Shown here: in pieces, positions 25,233-34,046 of the stretch | Layout of the letters: each line of letters opens with the position of its first letter | Numbering within the stretch: the first letter of the stretch is position 1 | Made by a program: the position numbers and the translations under genes | Source: UBA1952 sp965246855 | GTDB taxonomy: Bacteria > Bacteroidota > Bacteroidia > Chitinophagales > Chitinophagaceae | NCBI GenBank assembly: GCA_965246855.1 | Contig: CBDFFP010000003.1 | Coordinates: 567,013-631,012, forward strand | DNA: 64,000 nt | Direction of reading: 5' to 3' | The notes under the pieces: generated by a model | The model's database searches: none | What the model saw: only the letters and a program-made list of their open reading frames with translations | What the model was told of the DNA's origin: nothing

Positions 25233-25541
25233 ATGAAAAAGAAAATCCTGATTGTCCTGCTTTCTATGGGCTTAGTGACCGAAACCGTTCTCCTTCCGGC
25301 AGACGACGCACGTGCGCAAACCACGACGACGGTGAAGAAAAAAGGCTGGAGCAAGAAAGCCAAAGGCGCGGCGATTGGTGGCGTAGGTGGCGCAGTATTG
25401 GGCGGCGTAATTGGTGGGCGGAAAGGTGCGGTGATTGGTGCAGCAGCCGGTGCGGGTGGTGGCTATTTGTATGGCCGCAGACGCACCCGGAAAAAAGGTG
25501 ACCGCCGCCGGACGGTGATAAAAACCGAGACGGTAAGATGA
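25233..25541 (+). CDS. Small exported glycine-zipper protein
   Basis: 102 residues. A signal sequence (KKKILIVLLSMGLVTETVLL) is followed by a Lys-rich stretch. Then comes a glycine zipper, GAAIGGVGGAVLGGVIGG...GAVIGAAAGAGGGYLYG, a two-helix membrane hairpin of the glycine-zipper 2TM type, and a basic tail (RRRTRKKGDRRR). Such proteins insert into or span the outer envelope. No specific role. Confidence 0.72.
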   Translation: MKKKILIVLLSMGLVTETVLLPADDARAQTTTTVKKKGWSKKAKGAAIGGVGGAVLGGVIGGRKGAVIGAAAGAGGGYLYGRRRTRKKGDRRRTVIKTETVR

Positions 25542-25636
25542 TTTTAGAGAAAAGGCGCGCGGTGAGTGCGTCTTTTTTTGTTTTTGGGAAGCACTTGACT
25601 AAATTTGACTTTCCCCCAAATACCAATAAGCACCTT

Positions 25637-26137
25637 ATGGCTCCTCTTCTTAATCTTGAAAACGAGAAAGCAAATCTTACTAAAGCCCTTAATCACTGGT
25701 TTGACAGAGCTAAAGGTCATCTAACCGCTGTTCCGGCAGGATTTGACGAGCAGGTGAAATTGCTTTCTGAAATCAGAAGCGATTTGTACGAAGACTTAAA
25801 CCAACTTCAACACGAAGCAGCATTGGTAGCGATTGCAGAAAAATTGCAGGCGGAATTCTCAATAGATGAATGGAGATGGCATCCTCGTCAAACAAGTCAT
25901 CCCGATGAGACGGATTTGATGGGTTTTCAGAAAGAAGCATTAATTGTTTCTGTTGAAGTCACAACTTCGTCAAAGCCTAAAGGGATAATAGACTCGCGTA
26001 TGAGAGACACGCTGGCACGTATTAATTCAAAAAATGGCCGGTGCTTTTACTACGTTATTTCTGAAGAAATGCGGCAACGGGCAGAAACCAAAAAGGCGAA
26101 CAACAATTTCTATAATGTAGAAATCAGAAAATTGTAG
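25637..26137 (+). CDS. Hypothetical protein, possible PD-(D/E)XK-like fold
   Basis: 166 residues from ATG 25637 (MAPLLNLENEKANLTKALNH). No family recognised with confidence. A strand-strand pattern ETDLMGFQKEALIVSVEVTTSSKPKG has an Asp and a Glu placed as in a PD-(D/E)XK nuclease core, which is only a suggestion. The gene is noticeably more AT-rich than its neighbours, hinting at transfer. Confidence 0.6.
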   Translation: MAPLLNLENEKANLTKALNHWFDRAKGHLTAVPAGFDEQVKLLSEIRSDLYEDLNQLQHEAALVAIAEKLQAEFSIDEWRWHPRQTSHPDETDLMGFQKEALIVSVEVTTSSKPKGIIDSRMRDTLARINSKNGRCFYYVISEEMRQRAETKKANNNFYNVEIRKL

Positions 26138-26226
26138 GCTTAATGTTGTCTTTATGACTTTGGGTAGCCCCCATGCAACTGGCGAAGGCTCCCACCATCA
26201 GCAATACTTGTTCGTTATCCCTCTCC

Positions 26227-26655
26227 ATGTCCACCCAATCCCAAGTCACCGCCTACCTCGACAGCCCGCCGGAGCCAAAGCGTACCGATATGCAGACCCT
26301 GCACACGCTGATACTACAGATAGCACCGGAAGTGCAATTATGGTTTTTAGACGGCAAAGACGCGAGCGGTAAAACGGTTTCCAACCCGAATATCGGTTAT
26401 GGATTTCACACGATGACTTACGCAGATGGCACGACCAAGGATTTCTATCAGGTAGGCATCAGCGCGAACAAAAGTGGCATTTCTGTTTATATTTTCGGCA
26501 CACCAGAAAAGGATTTCTTATCCAAAACCTATGGCGATAGAATCGGCAAGGCGAGCGTAACCGGATACTGTATCAAGTTCAAAGCACTTAAAGACATCAA
26601 TCAGAATGTGCTGGAAGAAGCAATAGGACATGCTCTACTTAGCAATATAACCTAA
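26227..26655 (+). CDS. DUF1801 (YdhG-like) domain protein
   Basis: 142 residues from ATG 26227 (MSTQSQVTAYLDSPPEPKRT). It matches the DUF1801 layout: VTAYLDSPPEPKRTDMQTLHTLI, WFLDGKD, GYGFHTMTYADGT, VGISANKSGISVYIFG and GKASVTGYCIKFKALKDIN. The biochemical function of the family is unknown; it resembles iron-binding frataxin-like folds. Convergent with the PPK2 gene. Confidence 0.78.
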   Translation: MSTQSQVTAYLDSPPEPKRTDMQTLHTLILQIAPEVQLWFLDGKDASGKTVSNPNIGYGFHTMTYADGTTKDFYQVGISANKSGISVYIFGTPEKDFLSKTYGDRIGKASVTGYCIKFKALKDINQNVLEEAIGHALLSNIT

Positions 26656-26688
26656 AAGGACAAAACATTCTTCAAACCTTTTATCTTC

Positions 26689-27426
26689 TTACCCTTTCTT
26701 CATGCCCGGAAATTCCATTTTCAAACCGCGCAGCGTCTCCACTACTTCCTGCGCCACGAGCAGTTCTTTATACCAGTTTTGGTCTGCGGGAATAATGTGC
26801 CACGGCGCGACGTTGCACTCTTTGAAGATGCGGTCATACACTTTCATGTAAGCATCCCATTGGCCACTTTCCACCAAATCATCGGCGTTGTATTTCCACA
26901 TTTTTTCTGCAACCACCATGCGCTCTTCCAAGCGTTCCTGTTGTTTTTTGTGGGAAACATGCATGTAGAACTTCAATATTTTGATAGCGCCGTTTTGTTG
27001 TAAATGCTCTTCAAAAGCGTTCACACTGTGCACCCGGCTTTTCCATTCTTTGTCGGAAATCGTTTCCCTAATAGCAGGCACAATTAAGTCCTCGTAATGG
27101 CTGCGGTTAAAAACCGCTACCTCGCCTTTCGCGGGCGTGTGCTGGTGAATGCGCCACAAGAAATCATGGTCAGCTTCTTCTTCTGTCGGCACTTTGAAGC
27201 TTATGGCCCGCAATCCAATTGGGTTCATCACGCCAAAAACATCGCGGATAAGCCCGTCCTTTCCACTCGCGTCCATGCCTTGAATTACCACGAGCAGCGC
27301 GTGTTCGCGCTCCGCCATCAACAGGTTTTGCAGGTCGGAAATATCTTCCAGCAGTTCTTGCAACTGTTTCTTTCCGTCTTCTTTAGAAAAAGATTCCGGC
27401 GCGTGATGTGAGGTATTTTTTAGCAT
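26689..27426 (-). CDS. Polyphosphate kinase 2 family protein
   Basis: 245 residues from ATG 27426 (MLKNTSHHAPESFSKEDGKK); a TTG two codons earlier is not needed. PPK2 enzymes use polyphosphate to phosphorylate nucleoside mono- or diphosphates. Walker A is GMDASGKDG, the lid has SFKVPTEEEADHDFLWR, and Walker B-like FNRSHYEDL is followed by the Arg-rich KKQQERLEERM. Size and motifs fit the class that lacks a second domain. Exact class cannot be fixed by eye. Confidence 0.88.
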   Translation of the reverse strand: MLKNTSHHAPESFSKEDGKKQLQELLEDISDLQNLLMAEREHALLVVIQGMDASGKDGLIRDVFGVMNPIGLRAISFKVPTEEEADHDFLWRIHQHTPAKGEVAVFNRSHYEDLIVPAIRETISDKEWKSRVHSVNAFEEHLQQNGAIKILKFYMHVSHKKQQERLEERMVVAEKMWKYNADDLVESGQWDAYMKVYDRIFKECNVAPWHIIPADQNWYKELLVAQEVVETLRGLKMEFPGMKKG

Positions 27427-27431
27427 AATCA

Positions 27432-27606
27432 AGGCAATGAATAAGGAGCAGTGAACAATGAATAATCGCGGAGAGCGTAATTAAAAATCTGTGCTGATTT
27501 CTTTAATGTAACTGATAAGAAATGTGAGAAGCAAAACACAGCATAAAGCTGACATAGAAGTCAGCCCCCTACCATTATTCATTGCTCATTATTAATTATT
27601 CATTGT
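27432..27606. repeat. AT-rich long inverted repeat
   Basis: Left words GGCAATGAATAAGGAGCAGTGAACAATGAATAA at about 27433-27465, right words TTATTCATTGCTCATTATTAATTATTCATTG at about 27575-27605, with roughly 110 bases of other sequence between. It fills the gap between the PPK2 start and the next gene's stop. Confidence 0.75.
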
Positions 27607-27610
27607 CGTT

Positions 27611-29803
27611 TCAGCTTTCCGTCGCGTTCATCAGTTTCCGGTACGACTTGATAAACAGCGCGCCGAGGTTTTTATGTGGCGGAACATAATCGCGGAACCG
27701 CTTGTACGGCTCGCCGCCTTTCTTGGAAAAAGCCTCGCCCAGCCCGCGCCACATAGACGGCCATTCTACGTCCTTTCCGGCCAGAATGCGCGCGTTTATC
27801 GCCTGAATAATCGGCTCGTTCACAGCCATCGTTCCGGTTTGCTTCGTAGAAATAATCTGCGCATCGGGCGAGTGGTCTATCACCGTGCCGAGGTTGTGGT
27901 AGCCGCCACAGGAGCCGAGCATCACAATCTTGGTTTCCTTTTGCAACCCGTCAATCGTAATGGGCAAATGGTAGCTGTGGCCGCAATGGATAACCACCGT
28001 CGGGTGAATGTCTTTAGAAGCCAGAAAAGCGTTCAGCTTCGCCTGCGCCTCTTCGTCCTCTGGCTCCGTCAATGGGTTGTTGGCATAAATCACGACGGGC
28101 TTTCCGGTAGTAGAGGTAATCGTTGTCCAGTATTTCTCCGGTGTAATTTTCCATTTGCCGTCGCGGAAGGCAGGCAGGAAACCCTGAAAAGAAACCTTTC
28201 CGTCTTCATCCCCAAAGAAATATACCTGTTGATACACAATACCGGAATCGTTGGTGAGCGATGCGAAGGGCATATAGTTCACCGGCGGCAGGCCCAGTTC
28301 GTCTCCCTGCACACCGCCTTTAAATAGCGCGCTCAACAATCCATACACGATAATGCCTTTCTGGTTGTCGGCTTTTTTGTTGCGCTCATAGTTGCTTTCC
28401 ACTTCGGCAGTCAGCAACTTAGCCAAGGCAAAATCTTCAATAGAAGAATAAGCCGCAGCCACGTCCACCGCGTCTTCCAGATCGTCTTCCCCACCCTTTT
28501 CCAAGTCGGTCATGAAGCTTTTCATCAGTGCTACACGGTTGTCTTCCTTCATAGTGTTAAGGAAAGGATCCAGCGTATTATAGCCCGCCGCCAGCCGGAT
28601 AAAAGTGCGGAAGCGGTCATAATTCAGCACCCGCAGCAGCGAGTCGCCGCTTGTGCCTTTCATGCGCTCCAACATGCGGTTGAAAGAGCCGGTGTAGGAA
28701 GAGGTATAAAGCTCATCCTGCCCGTTCACCAGAAGGTAGTAAATCTCTTCCGGCGTAAAGCCTTCAATGCATTTGAAGCGCACCGCGTCGGGCTTTTCAT
28801 GCAGTTCGTTCATCGTGCGCACATACTTCAGGCTGTGCAACACAAACGGGTCTGCGTTATTGTTGATGGCATTTCCGGCAGCCGCGCTTTGAATACGTAG
28901 CACCACAAGTGCTTTGTAGTAGGCGTCTTCGTTGGAAACGATTTTATCAATATCGGCAACGGTTTTTTTGCCCGCCGCGATGTCGCGATAAAAAGGCAAC
29001 ACCGAAAGCGGCTTGCTGCTTTGGGAAGAAATTTTCACGATAGCCTGCACCGTCGGATCGGCACAGTTGCGGATAGGCGTGCTAAGCCTGAAATTTGTAG
29101 AGGTTGCAAAGCTGTACACCTCGTTGGGAATCACCTGCGCGGCAGCAGCAATAATGTCGCAGGCATACGGCTCATTGGCGAATTCACCCAAGCGGCGAAA
29201 CATAATTTTCGGGTACTCCGCACCTACCGCACGAAAAATAGACGCTTTCGCTTCCGGAGCCGATTCCAGCAGTTCGCTGTTGGCAATAGACGCGATCGAG
29301 GCATGGGTTTTCGCCCATTCATCCAGCTTTCCTTCCTGCCGGGCAATAATCATCTCGCGCAAATTGGTGACCTGCCTGCGATAGGCATAAGGATCTACAC
29401 GGCTGTCGCCATTGTATCGTTGCATCAGGTTTTGCACCGCCTTCAGGTAACGGATTTTGGTTTGATTCTGCGTTTGCGCATCCCCTGCTACCGGCAGATT
29501 CTCAATCATCACCTGAAGCTGATTGACATCTGCAATCAAGGCGTTGGTAAGCATTTTAGATGCCGCCTCATCCTCGCCGAAAAAAATTTTTCCATCAGGA
29601 ACGCCCCCTGCTGCAGCGCGCTGTGCTTTATCTATATTATCATGAAAAAGCTGTCGCTGCATCGGGATAGCTTCTTTCATCGTTTCAATGTCGTAGATAG
29701 AAACCGGCGCGCGTTCTTTTTTCTTTTTCTGCGCGTCTGCTTTTCCGGGAGCAAAAAGCCCGGCAGCCGCCAGCAATAAAAGGATTCCGGTCTTGAAAGT
29801 CAT
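27611..29803 (-). CDS. Large exported protein with C-terminal clan CD-like (caspase-fold) His-Cys pair
   Basis: 730 residues from ATG 29803 (signal peptide MTFKTGILLLLAAAGLFAPG), ending the export signal before AQKKKKERAP. Residues 30-560 are mostly helical with no named domain. In the last 150 residues there is VVIHCGHSYHLPITI (His about 609) followed 23 residues later by KIVMLGSCGGYHNLG (Cys about 632). A hydrophobic strand ending Gly-His and a second ending in Cys-Gly-Gly is the layout of clan CD peptidases (caspase, gingipain, clostripain, CHAT). The spacing is shorter than in gingipain-type enzymes, so activity is inference. No T9SS sorting tail is visible at the end. Confidence 0.75.
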   Translation of the reverse strand: MTFKTGILLLLAAAGLFAPGKADAQKKKKERAPVSIYDIETMKEAIPMQRQLFHDNIDKAQRAAAGGVPDGKIFFGEDEAASKMLTNALIADVNQLQVMIENLPVAGDAQTQNQTKIRYLKAVQNLMQRYNGDSRVDPYAYRRQVTNLREMIIARQEGKLDEWAKTHASIASIANSELLESAPEAKASIFRAVGAEYPKIMFRRLGEFANEPYACDIIAAAAQVIPNEVYSFATSTNFRLSTPIRNCADPTVQAIVKISSQSSKPLSVLPFYRDIAAGKKTVADIDKIVSNEDAYYKALVVLRIQSAAAGNAINNNADPFVLHSLKYVRTMNELHEKPDAVRFKCIEGFTPEEIYYLLVNGQDELYTSSYTGSFNRMLERMKGTSGDSLLRVLNYDRFRTFIRLAAGYNTLDPFLNTMKEDNRVALMKSFMTDLEKGGEDDLEDAVDVAAAYSSIEDFALAKLLTAEVESNYERNKKADNQKGIIVYGLLSALFKGGVQGDELGLPPVNYMPFASLTNDSGIVYQQVYFFGDEDGKVSFQGFLPAFRDGKWKITPEKYWTTITSTTGKPVVIYANNPLTEPEDEEAQAKLNAFLASKDIHPTVVIHCGHSYHLPITIDGLQKETKIVMLGSCGGYHNLGTVIDHSPDAQIISTKQTGTMAVNEPIIQAINARILAGKDVEWPSMWRGLGEAFSKKGGEPYKRFRDYVPPHKNLGALFIKSYRKLMNATES

Positions 29804-29869
29804 GCGTGTATTCGGGGTTGGAAAGCGTTGGGCTTGTTGCAAAAATACAGCCGTGAAAAACGGCGGGGG

Positions 29870-30060
29870 TTAGAAAGCTGTTGGCGGGAAGTAGCGCGCG
29901 GTAGCTGCATCGGTTTTACCGTCCCGTAGGGATGCTTTGTGGGTAGCGATGCATTTCCTTTTTTCAGCGCGTTCCGTAGGGACGTTTTGTGGGTTCCAGC
30001 ATTTAGCCACAAAGCGTCTCGTTATCGTTTCCTCCCTCGCGCCATGCTGAGGGGAACCTT
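29870..30060. repeat. Gap of about 300 bases with CCGTAGGGA repeats, no gene seen
   Basis: The 303-base gap between the clan CD-like gene and cmk contains CCGTAGGGATGCTTTGTGGG (about 29925) and CCGTAGGGACGTTTTGTGGG (about 29971), plus an inverted half CCACAAAGCGTC near 30008. They look like a short dispersed repeat pair, not a gene. Confidence 0.55.
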
Positions 30061-30094
30061 CCCACGCTGTCAAAACCAGTCCATTTCTTCCGCT

Positions 30095-30102
30095 TACTTT
30101 TG
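30095..30102 (+). promoter_or_regulatory. -7 promoter box TACTTTTG of cmk
   Basis: TACTTTTG fits TAnnTTTG fully. The ATG of cmk begins four bases after it, so the transcript would be leaderless or nearly so. No good -33 TTTG at the matching distance. Confidence 0.4.
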
Positions 30103-30106
30103 CTTT

Positions 30107-30808
30107 ATGCAGCCCCGCATCCAAATTGCTATCGACGGCTTTTCCTCTTGTGGAAAAAGCACCCTCGCAAAGCAACTCGCCCGCAAGCTTCACTACACCT
30201 ACATTGACAGCGGTGCGATTTACCGGGCGATTACGCTCTATTTCTTGCGCAATGCCATTGATTTTGAAATCGAAACCGAGGTAGCACAGGCGCTATCGGA
30301 AGTGGAGATTTCCATTCTCCCCCACCCGCAGGGCCAAGACTGCTACCTGCTCAACGGCGAAGACGTAACCCACCTTATCCGCGAGATGCTGGTAGCCGAA
30401 AAAGTAAGCGAAGTCGCTGCCATCAAAGCTGTCCGGGAATTTGCCGTTCACCAGCAGAAAGAACTGGCCAAAGGCGGCGGCGTGGTGATGGATGGTCGCG
30501 ATATCGGAACGGTGGTTTTCCCCCACGCCGAACTCAAAATTTTCATGACCGCTGAGCCGGAAGTGCGCGTTATCCGCCGCTTTCAGGAGTTAGAAGCAAA
30601 GAACGCCGCCATTACGCTGCAAGAAGTGAAACGCAACTTGGAACTGCGCGATTACATTGACTCCAACCGCGAAGAAAGCCCGCTCCGCAAAGCTGAAGAT
30701 GCCCGCGTTCTGGACAATACTTACTTAAGTGAAGCCGAGCAACTGAAAACGGCGCTGGAATGGAGTGAGGAAGCAATTAAGGAGAAGGCTCAGCCTGCGA
30801 TGTCGTAG
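30107..30808 (+). CDS. cmk: Cytidylate kinase
   Basis: 233 residues from ATG 30107 (MQPRIQIAIDGFSSCGKSTL); an upstream open frame passes through the CCGTAGGGA repeats and is not coding. Phosphorylates CMP and dCMP. P-loop GFSSCGKST, CMP site DSGAIYRA (typical), VVMDGRDIGTVVFPHA, and the lid/NMP regions LRDYIDSNREESPLRKAEDA are intact. Normal length. A -7 promoter box lies right before the start. Confidence 0.95.
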   Translation: MQPRIQIAIDGFSSCGKSTLAKQLARKLHYTYIDSGAIYRAITLYFLRNAIDFEIETEVAQALSEVEISILPHPQGQDCYLLNGEDVTHLIREMLVAEKVSEVAAIKAVREFAVHQQKELAKGGGVVMDGRDIGTVVFPHAELKIFMTAEPEVRVIRRFQELEAKNAAITLQEVKRNLELRDYIDSNREESPLRKAEDARVLDNTYLSEAEQLKTALEWSEEAIKEKAQPAMS

Positions 30809-30847
30809 GTTTCTAAGGGCTTATGTCAAAATCAGAAGCAGTACCGG

Positions 30848-30972
30848 TCATCCGTCATGGCGAGCTTGACCCGACATCTCTAATTATCTGTGTTATGAAG
30901 ATTGCGGCTCAAGGCCGCAATGACGTGTGCTGAGAGTGTGCTGTCAAGCTAATTATGCGGTGTCAGGCTGAG
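30848..30972. repeat. GTCATGGCGAGCTTGACCC-type repeat region
   Basis: GTCATGGCGAGCTTGACCCG, GCGGCTCAAGGCCGCAATGACG and GGTGTCAGGCTGAGCTTGCCGAAG are remnants of common dispersed palindromes. No gene seen in the 236 bases between cmk and the thiolase terminator. Confidence 0.5.
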
Positions 30973-30992
30973 CTTGCCGAAGCCCCGCCAAA

Positions 30993-31026
30993 CAAAAAAG
31001 CCACTCCTTTCCAGAAGTGGCTTTTT
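30993..31026 (-). terminator. Terminator of the thiolase gene
   Basis: AAAAAAGCCACT, loop, AAGTGGCTTTTT; on the minus strand it ends in a T run after the thiolase stop. Confidence 0.75.
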
Positions 31027-31044
31027 CTTTCTAAAACACTTTGT

Positions 31045-32226
31045 TTAAGCAACCCGCTCAATCACCAGCGCGCTTGCGCCGCCGCCGCCGTTGCAGATGC
31101 CTGCCGCGCCGTAGCGTCCGCCTTTCTGCTTCAACACATTCAAAAGCGTTATCAGAATCCGCGTACCCGAAGCGCCCAGGGGATGCCCGATAGACACCGC
31201 GCCGCCGTTCACGTTCACCTGCTCCGGTTTGAGGTTCATGCGTTGCGTGTTCACCAATCCCACCACCGAAAAAGCTTCGTTCAGCTCAAAGAAATCTACG
31301 TCTTCCATTTGGAGTCCGGCTTTCTTCACCGCTTTCGGAACAGCGATAGAAGGCGAAGTCGTAAACCACTCTGGCGCTTGCTCCGCATCGGCATAGCCTT
31401 TGATAATCGCCAGCGGCTTGATGCCTAATTCATTGGCTTTCTCCACACTCATCAGCACCACGGCTGCCGCGCCGTCGTTCATCGTAGAAGAGTTAGCCGC
31501 CGTTACGCTGCCGCCTTTCTGGAACGCAGATTGCAACGTCGGGATTTTATCAAACTTCACGTTCCACATCTCTTCGTCCTTGGAGAAAACCACCGGGTCG
31601 CCTTTGCGTTGCGGGATTTCCACCGGAATGATTTCTTCCTCAAAGAGGCCGCTCTCCTGCGCCGTCTGGCTGCGTTTGTAGCTCTCTATCGCAAACGCAT
31701 CCTGCGACTCGCGGCTGATGTTACACTCCGCTGCGCACAGTTCGGCGGCATTGCCCATCGCGTAGTTGTGATACACATCGGTGAGGCCGTCTTTCGCCAG
31801 TCCGTCCACCATTTGCACGTTACCATACTTGTTACCCCAACGCAAATCAGAGTTGTAGAAAGGCACGTTGCTCATGCTTTCCATGCCACCCGCAACTACC
31901 ACGTCGGCATCGCCGAGCATAATGGCCTGTGCGCCTTGCATCACGGCTTTGAGGCCGGAAGCGCATACTTTGTTCACCGTCGTGCAGCTTACGTTGTCGG
32001 GAACACCCGCTTTCCGCGCCGCCTGCCGCGCCGGAGCCTGACCGAGGTTGGCCTGCAACACGCAGCCCATCAGCACTTCGTTTACGTCTTCGGGTTTGAT
32101 ACCTGCTTTTGCTATCGCGCCTTTGATGGCCGCAGCACCCAGTTCAGTGGCAGACAGGCTTTTCAGCGAGCCGCCCCAGCTACCAATGGGCGTGCGTACC
32201 GCAGAGACGATACATACTTCTTTCAT
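31045..32226 (-). CDS. Acetyl-CoA C-acetyltransferase (thiolase)
   Basis: 393 residues from ATG 32226 (MKEVCIVSAVRTPIGSWGGS). Condenses two acetyl-CoA to acetoacetyl-CoA or the reverse. The nucleophile Cys lies in NKVCASGLKA at about residue 88, the His in GHPLGASG, and the second Cys in GICNGGGGASA; NEAFSVV is also present. Length is standard for biosynthetic-type thiolases. With 3-hydroxybutyrate dehydrogenase elsewhere in the window it could serve ketone-body or PHB precursor metabolism, though no synthase is visible. Subfamily (degradative vs biosynthetic) is not certain. Confidence 0.93.
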   Translation of the reverse strand: MKEVCIVSAVRTPIGSWGGSLKSLSATELGAAAIKGAIAKAGIKPEDVNEVLMGCVLQANLGQAPARQAARKAGVPDNVSCTTVNKVCASGLKAVMQGAQAIMLGDADVVVAGGMESMSNVPFYNSDLRWGNKYGNVQMVDGLAKDGLTDVYHNYAMGNAAELCAAECNISRESQDAFAIESYKRSQTAQESGLFEEEIIPVEIPQRKGDPVVFSKDEEMWNVKFDKIPTLQSAFQKGGSVTAANSSTMNDGAAAVVLMSVEKANELGIKPLAIIKGYADAEQAPEWFTTSPSIAVPKAVKKAGLQMEDVDFFELNEAFSVVGLVNTQRMNLKPEQVNVNGGAVSIGHPLGASGTRILITLLNVLKQKGGRYGAAGICNGGGGASALVIERVA

Positions 32227-32373
32227 AAAGGAAACGTCTGTTTTTAAGACGCGCAAAAGTACGAAATACGCCCGGCGCGAGTGGTCTTTTAACGCCTCTC
32301 TACTATAGAAAAAACCGAAGGGTACATCCTGTTAAAACCGTGCCATGAGAGCGCCTGAACAACCCTTTTGCCG

Positions 32374-32381
32374 TATCTTTA
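32374..32381 (+). promoter_or_regulatory. -7-like box TATCTTTA before the L,D-transpeptidase gene
   Basis: TATCTTTA matches TAnnTTTG in 7 of 8 positions; the leader would be about 55-60 bases. Confidence 0.35.
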
Positions 32382-32441
32382 CACAGTCAGTAAAGTTCCC
32401 GTTGGAGAGGAAATCCCTAATTCACCTTTTTCAAAAAACAT

Positions 32442-33308
32442 ATGACGAAACGCTTTTTATGTCTGGCCATTGCTTCCCTTGTTGCGGTATCCTACAAACC
32501 CCTGCAAGCCGAAGTCCCGGTTCTCCGAGAAACGGAGACCAACAAAACCACCACCGTTGCCAAGTCAGAAGCCCCTTCTTTTGACGCTTACGCAGCGGGT
32601 GTGTATCGCCAGATAGATTTTAAAGGCCATGACCGCCTCGATGCTTCTGTTTTCAAGAAAGCACTCACCGGCTACATGAACCTGAAAGCCGCCCGCAAGC
32701 TGGGCGCACAGCAGAATGTCCTTACCGTTTGCGATTTCTCGCTGCCTTCCAACGAGAAGCGCATGTGGGTGATTGATATGGACAAGAAGAAAGTGCTTTT
32801 TAACGAGTTGGTAGCCCACGGGCAAGGAAGCGGCGACCTAATGGCAACGGCGTTTTCCAACACCAACAACAGCCACCAAAGTTCGCTGGGCTTCTACGTT
32901 ACCGGCGAGGTGTATAACGGCGAACATGGCGCTTCCCTGCGTCTACACGGCCAGGATAAAGGCTTTAATGATGCCGCTTTTGACCGGGGTGTTGTGGTGC
33001 ATGGCGCAGCTTACGTAAACCGTGCGTATGCAGCGGCTAACCAGCGTATTGGTCGCTCGTGGGGTTGCCCGGCGGTAGATGCAGCGATTAGTCCTAAGGT
33101 GATTGGCTACCTCAAAGGCGGCTCTTGCTTGTTCATTTACGCCAATCAAAAGGATTATTTGAAGGCTAGCTATTGGACAAACAAAAAAGTAGAATCCCTG
33201 CCGACGGAATCCATCTTCGCCGAGCAGAAAGAAACGAAAACACAACTTGCCGCGCTTCCGGTAAATACCGATAGCAACTGCATCGCGCAGTCCGGTGACC
33301 GACTTTAA
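32442..33308 (+). CDS. Murein L,D-transpeptidase catalytic domain family protein
   Basis: 288 residues with signal sequence MTKRFLCLAIASLVAVSYKP. The catalytic domain shows DMDKKKVLFNELVAHGQGSG, SLGFYVTGEVYNGEHG, HGAAYVNRAYAAANQRIGRSWGCPAV with the nucleophile Cys in SWGCPA. This is the YkuD-like subfamily that links or trims peptidoglycan in the periplasm. The C-terminal 60 residues are a Glu/Lys/Thr-rich tail without known domain. A terminator follows. Confidence 0.9.
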   Translation: MTKRFLCLAIASLVAVSYKPLQAEVPVLRETETNKTTTVAKSEAPSFDAYAAGVYRQIDFKGHDRLDASVFKKALTGYMNLKAARKLGAQQNVLTVCDFSLPSNEKRMWVIDMDKKKVLFNELVAHGQGSGDLMATAFSNTNNSHQSSLGFYVTGEVYNGEHGASLRLHGQDKGFNDAAFDRGVVVHGAAYVNRAYAAANQRIGRSWGCPAVDAAISPKVIGYLKGGSCLFIYANQKDYLKASYWTNKKVESLPTESIFAEQKETKTQLAALPVNTDSNCIAQSGDRL

Positions 33309-33328
33309 AAATTGGTTTTTGGTGTAAG

Positions 33329-33364
33329 AAAATCCCCGCGACGGTTTTGTTGCGGGGATTTTTT
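33329..33364 (+). terminator. Terminator of the L,D-transpeptidase gene
   Basis: AAAATCCCCGC, loop of 12 bases, GCGGGGATTTTTT. Confidence 0.8.
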
Positions 33365-33377
33365 GTTTAGAAAATTT

Positions 33378-33508
33378 CTGGCGCGAGTGTTAGCGAAGCG
33401 CACTCGTGTCCATCTAAACTGGCAGTCTCTGACTGCCCCTTTTTGCCAGTCGCAGACTAGTTCCTTGATTACACACGAGTGTCCGCTATCGCGAGAGACG
33501 ACGCCGAA
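33378..33508. repeat. Complex inverted repeat around CGCACTCGTG and CAGTC
   Basis: GCGAGTGTTAGCGAAGCGCACTCGTG and GGCAGTCTCTGACTGCC (itself a hairpin) on one side, GGCAGTC-like CAGTCGCAGACTAG and CACACGAGTGTCCGCTATCGCG on the other. The outer words pair. No gene. Confidence 0.55.
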
Positions 33509-33853
33509 TCAAATCCCCAACTCCTTCGCCGGATCCCAGAAAAGCTTCTCAAAATCTACCGCAACGTCGTCCTCCACTTTGACCCCTTCTGCTTCCAACA
33601 GCTTCTGCATTTCGTCCGGCGCGCCGAAATGATGTTTTCCCGTGAGCATTCCGTTGCGGTTCAGTACGCGCTGGGCAGGAACGTGTGGCTGAGCGGTGTG
33701 GCTCAGGTTCATTGCATAGCCCACCAATCGCGCACCGGAGCGCACTCCCAATGCTGCCGCAATAGCACCATAGCTCGTTACGCGCCCGACGGGAATGGCC
33801 CGTACGATTTCGTAGATGGCTTCGTAGAGGTCAGAATTTGCCCTTTTCTCCAT
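33509..33853 (-). CDS. Alkyltransferase-like protein (ATL, O6-alkylguanine-binding without transfer)
   Basis: 114 residues from ATG 33853 (MEKRANSDLYEAIYEIVRAI). MGMT-like fold: IPVGRVTSYGAIAAALG, ARLVGYAMN, and then PAQRV where active methyltransferases have PCHRV; the acceptor Cys is replaced. ATL proteins bind alkylated guanine and hand the lesion to nucleotide-excision repair instead of removing it. The start lies inside the upstream DUF5522 gene by 23 bases. Confidence 0.88.
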   Translation of the reverse strand: MEKRANSDLYEAIYEIVRAIPVGRVTSYGAIAAALGVRSGARLVGYAMNLSHTAQPHVPAQRVLNRNGMLTGKHHFGAPDEMQKLLEAEGVKVEDDVAVDFEKLFWDPAKELGI

Positions 33854-34046
33854 GATTTGTGGTTCTGTTTCGCTCCGCCAAAAGTGTGCTTTTCCGGGGT
33901 TGAGGCACGGCAATAAAATCAAACGGACAATGACGACAACCAGAACCGCAACAGTAACCCCTTTTCAGGTGAAACGCCGCCGTAAACACCAGCCGTCCGT
34001 CGGGCAAGAGGTAGTAATCAGGCGTCGGTTCCGGTGTCTTTTCCAT
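33831..34046 (-). CDS. Small DUF5522 Cys-rich protein
   Basis: 71 residues from ATG 34046. The core LVFTAAFHLKRGYCCGSGCRHCPF is the DUF5522 signature; the three-or-four Cys cluster (CC, C, C) could bind a metal or Fe-S cluster, which is inference. It overlaps trmB upstream by 29 bases and the ATL gene downstream by 23, so all three are translated from one message. Confidence 0.78.
   Translation of the reverse strand: MEKTPEPTPDYYLLPDGRLVFTAAFHLKRGYCCGSGCRHCPFDFIAVPQPRKSTLLAERNRTTNHGEKGKF

Noticed and set aside
30955..31428. Plus-strand coding frame over the thiolase 3' end
   Set aside because: Overlaps a terminator and a conserved gene on the opposite strand.
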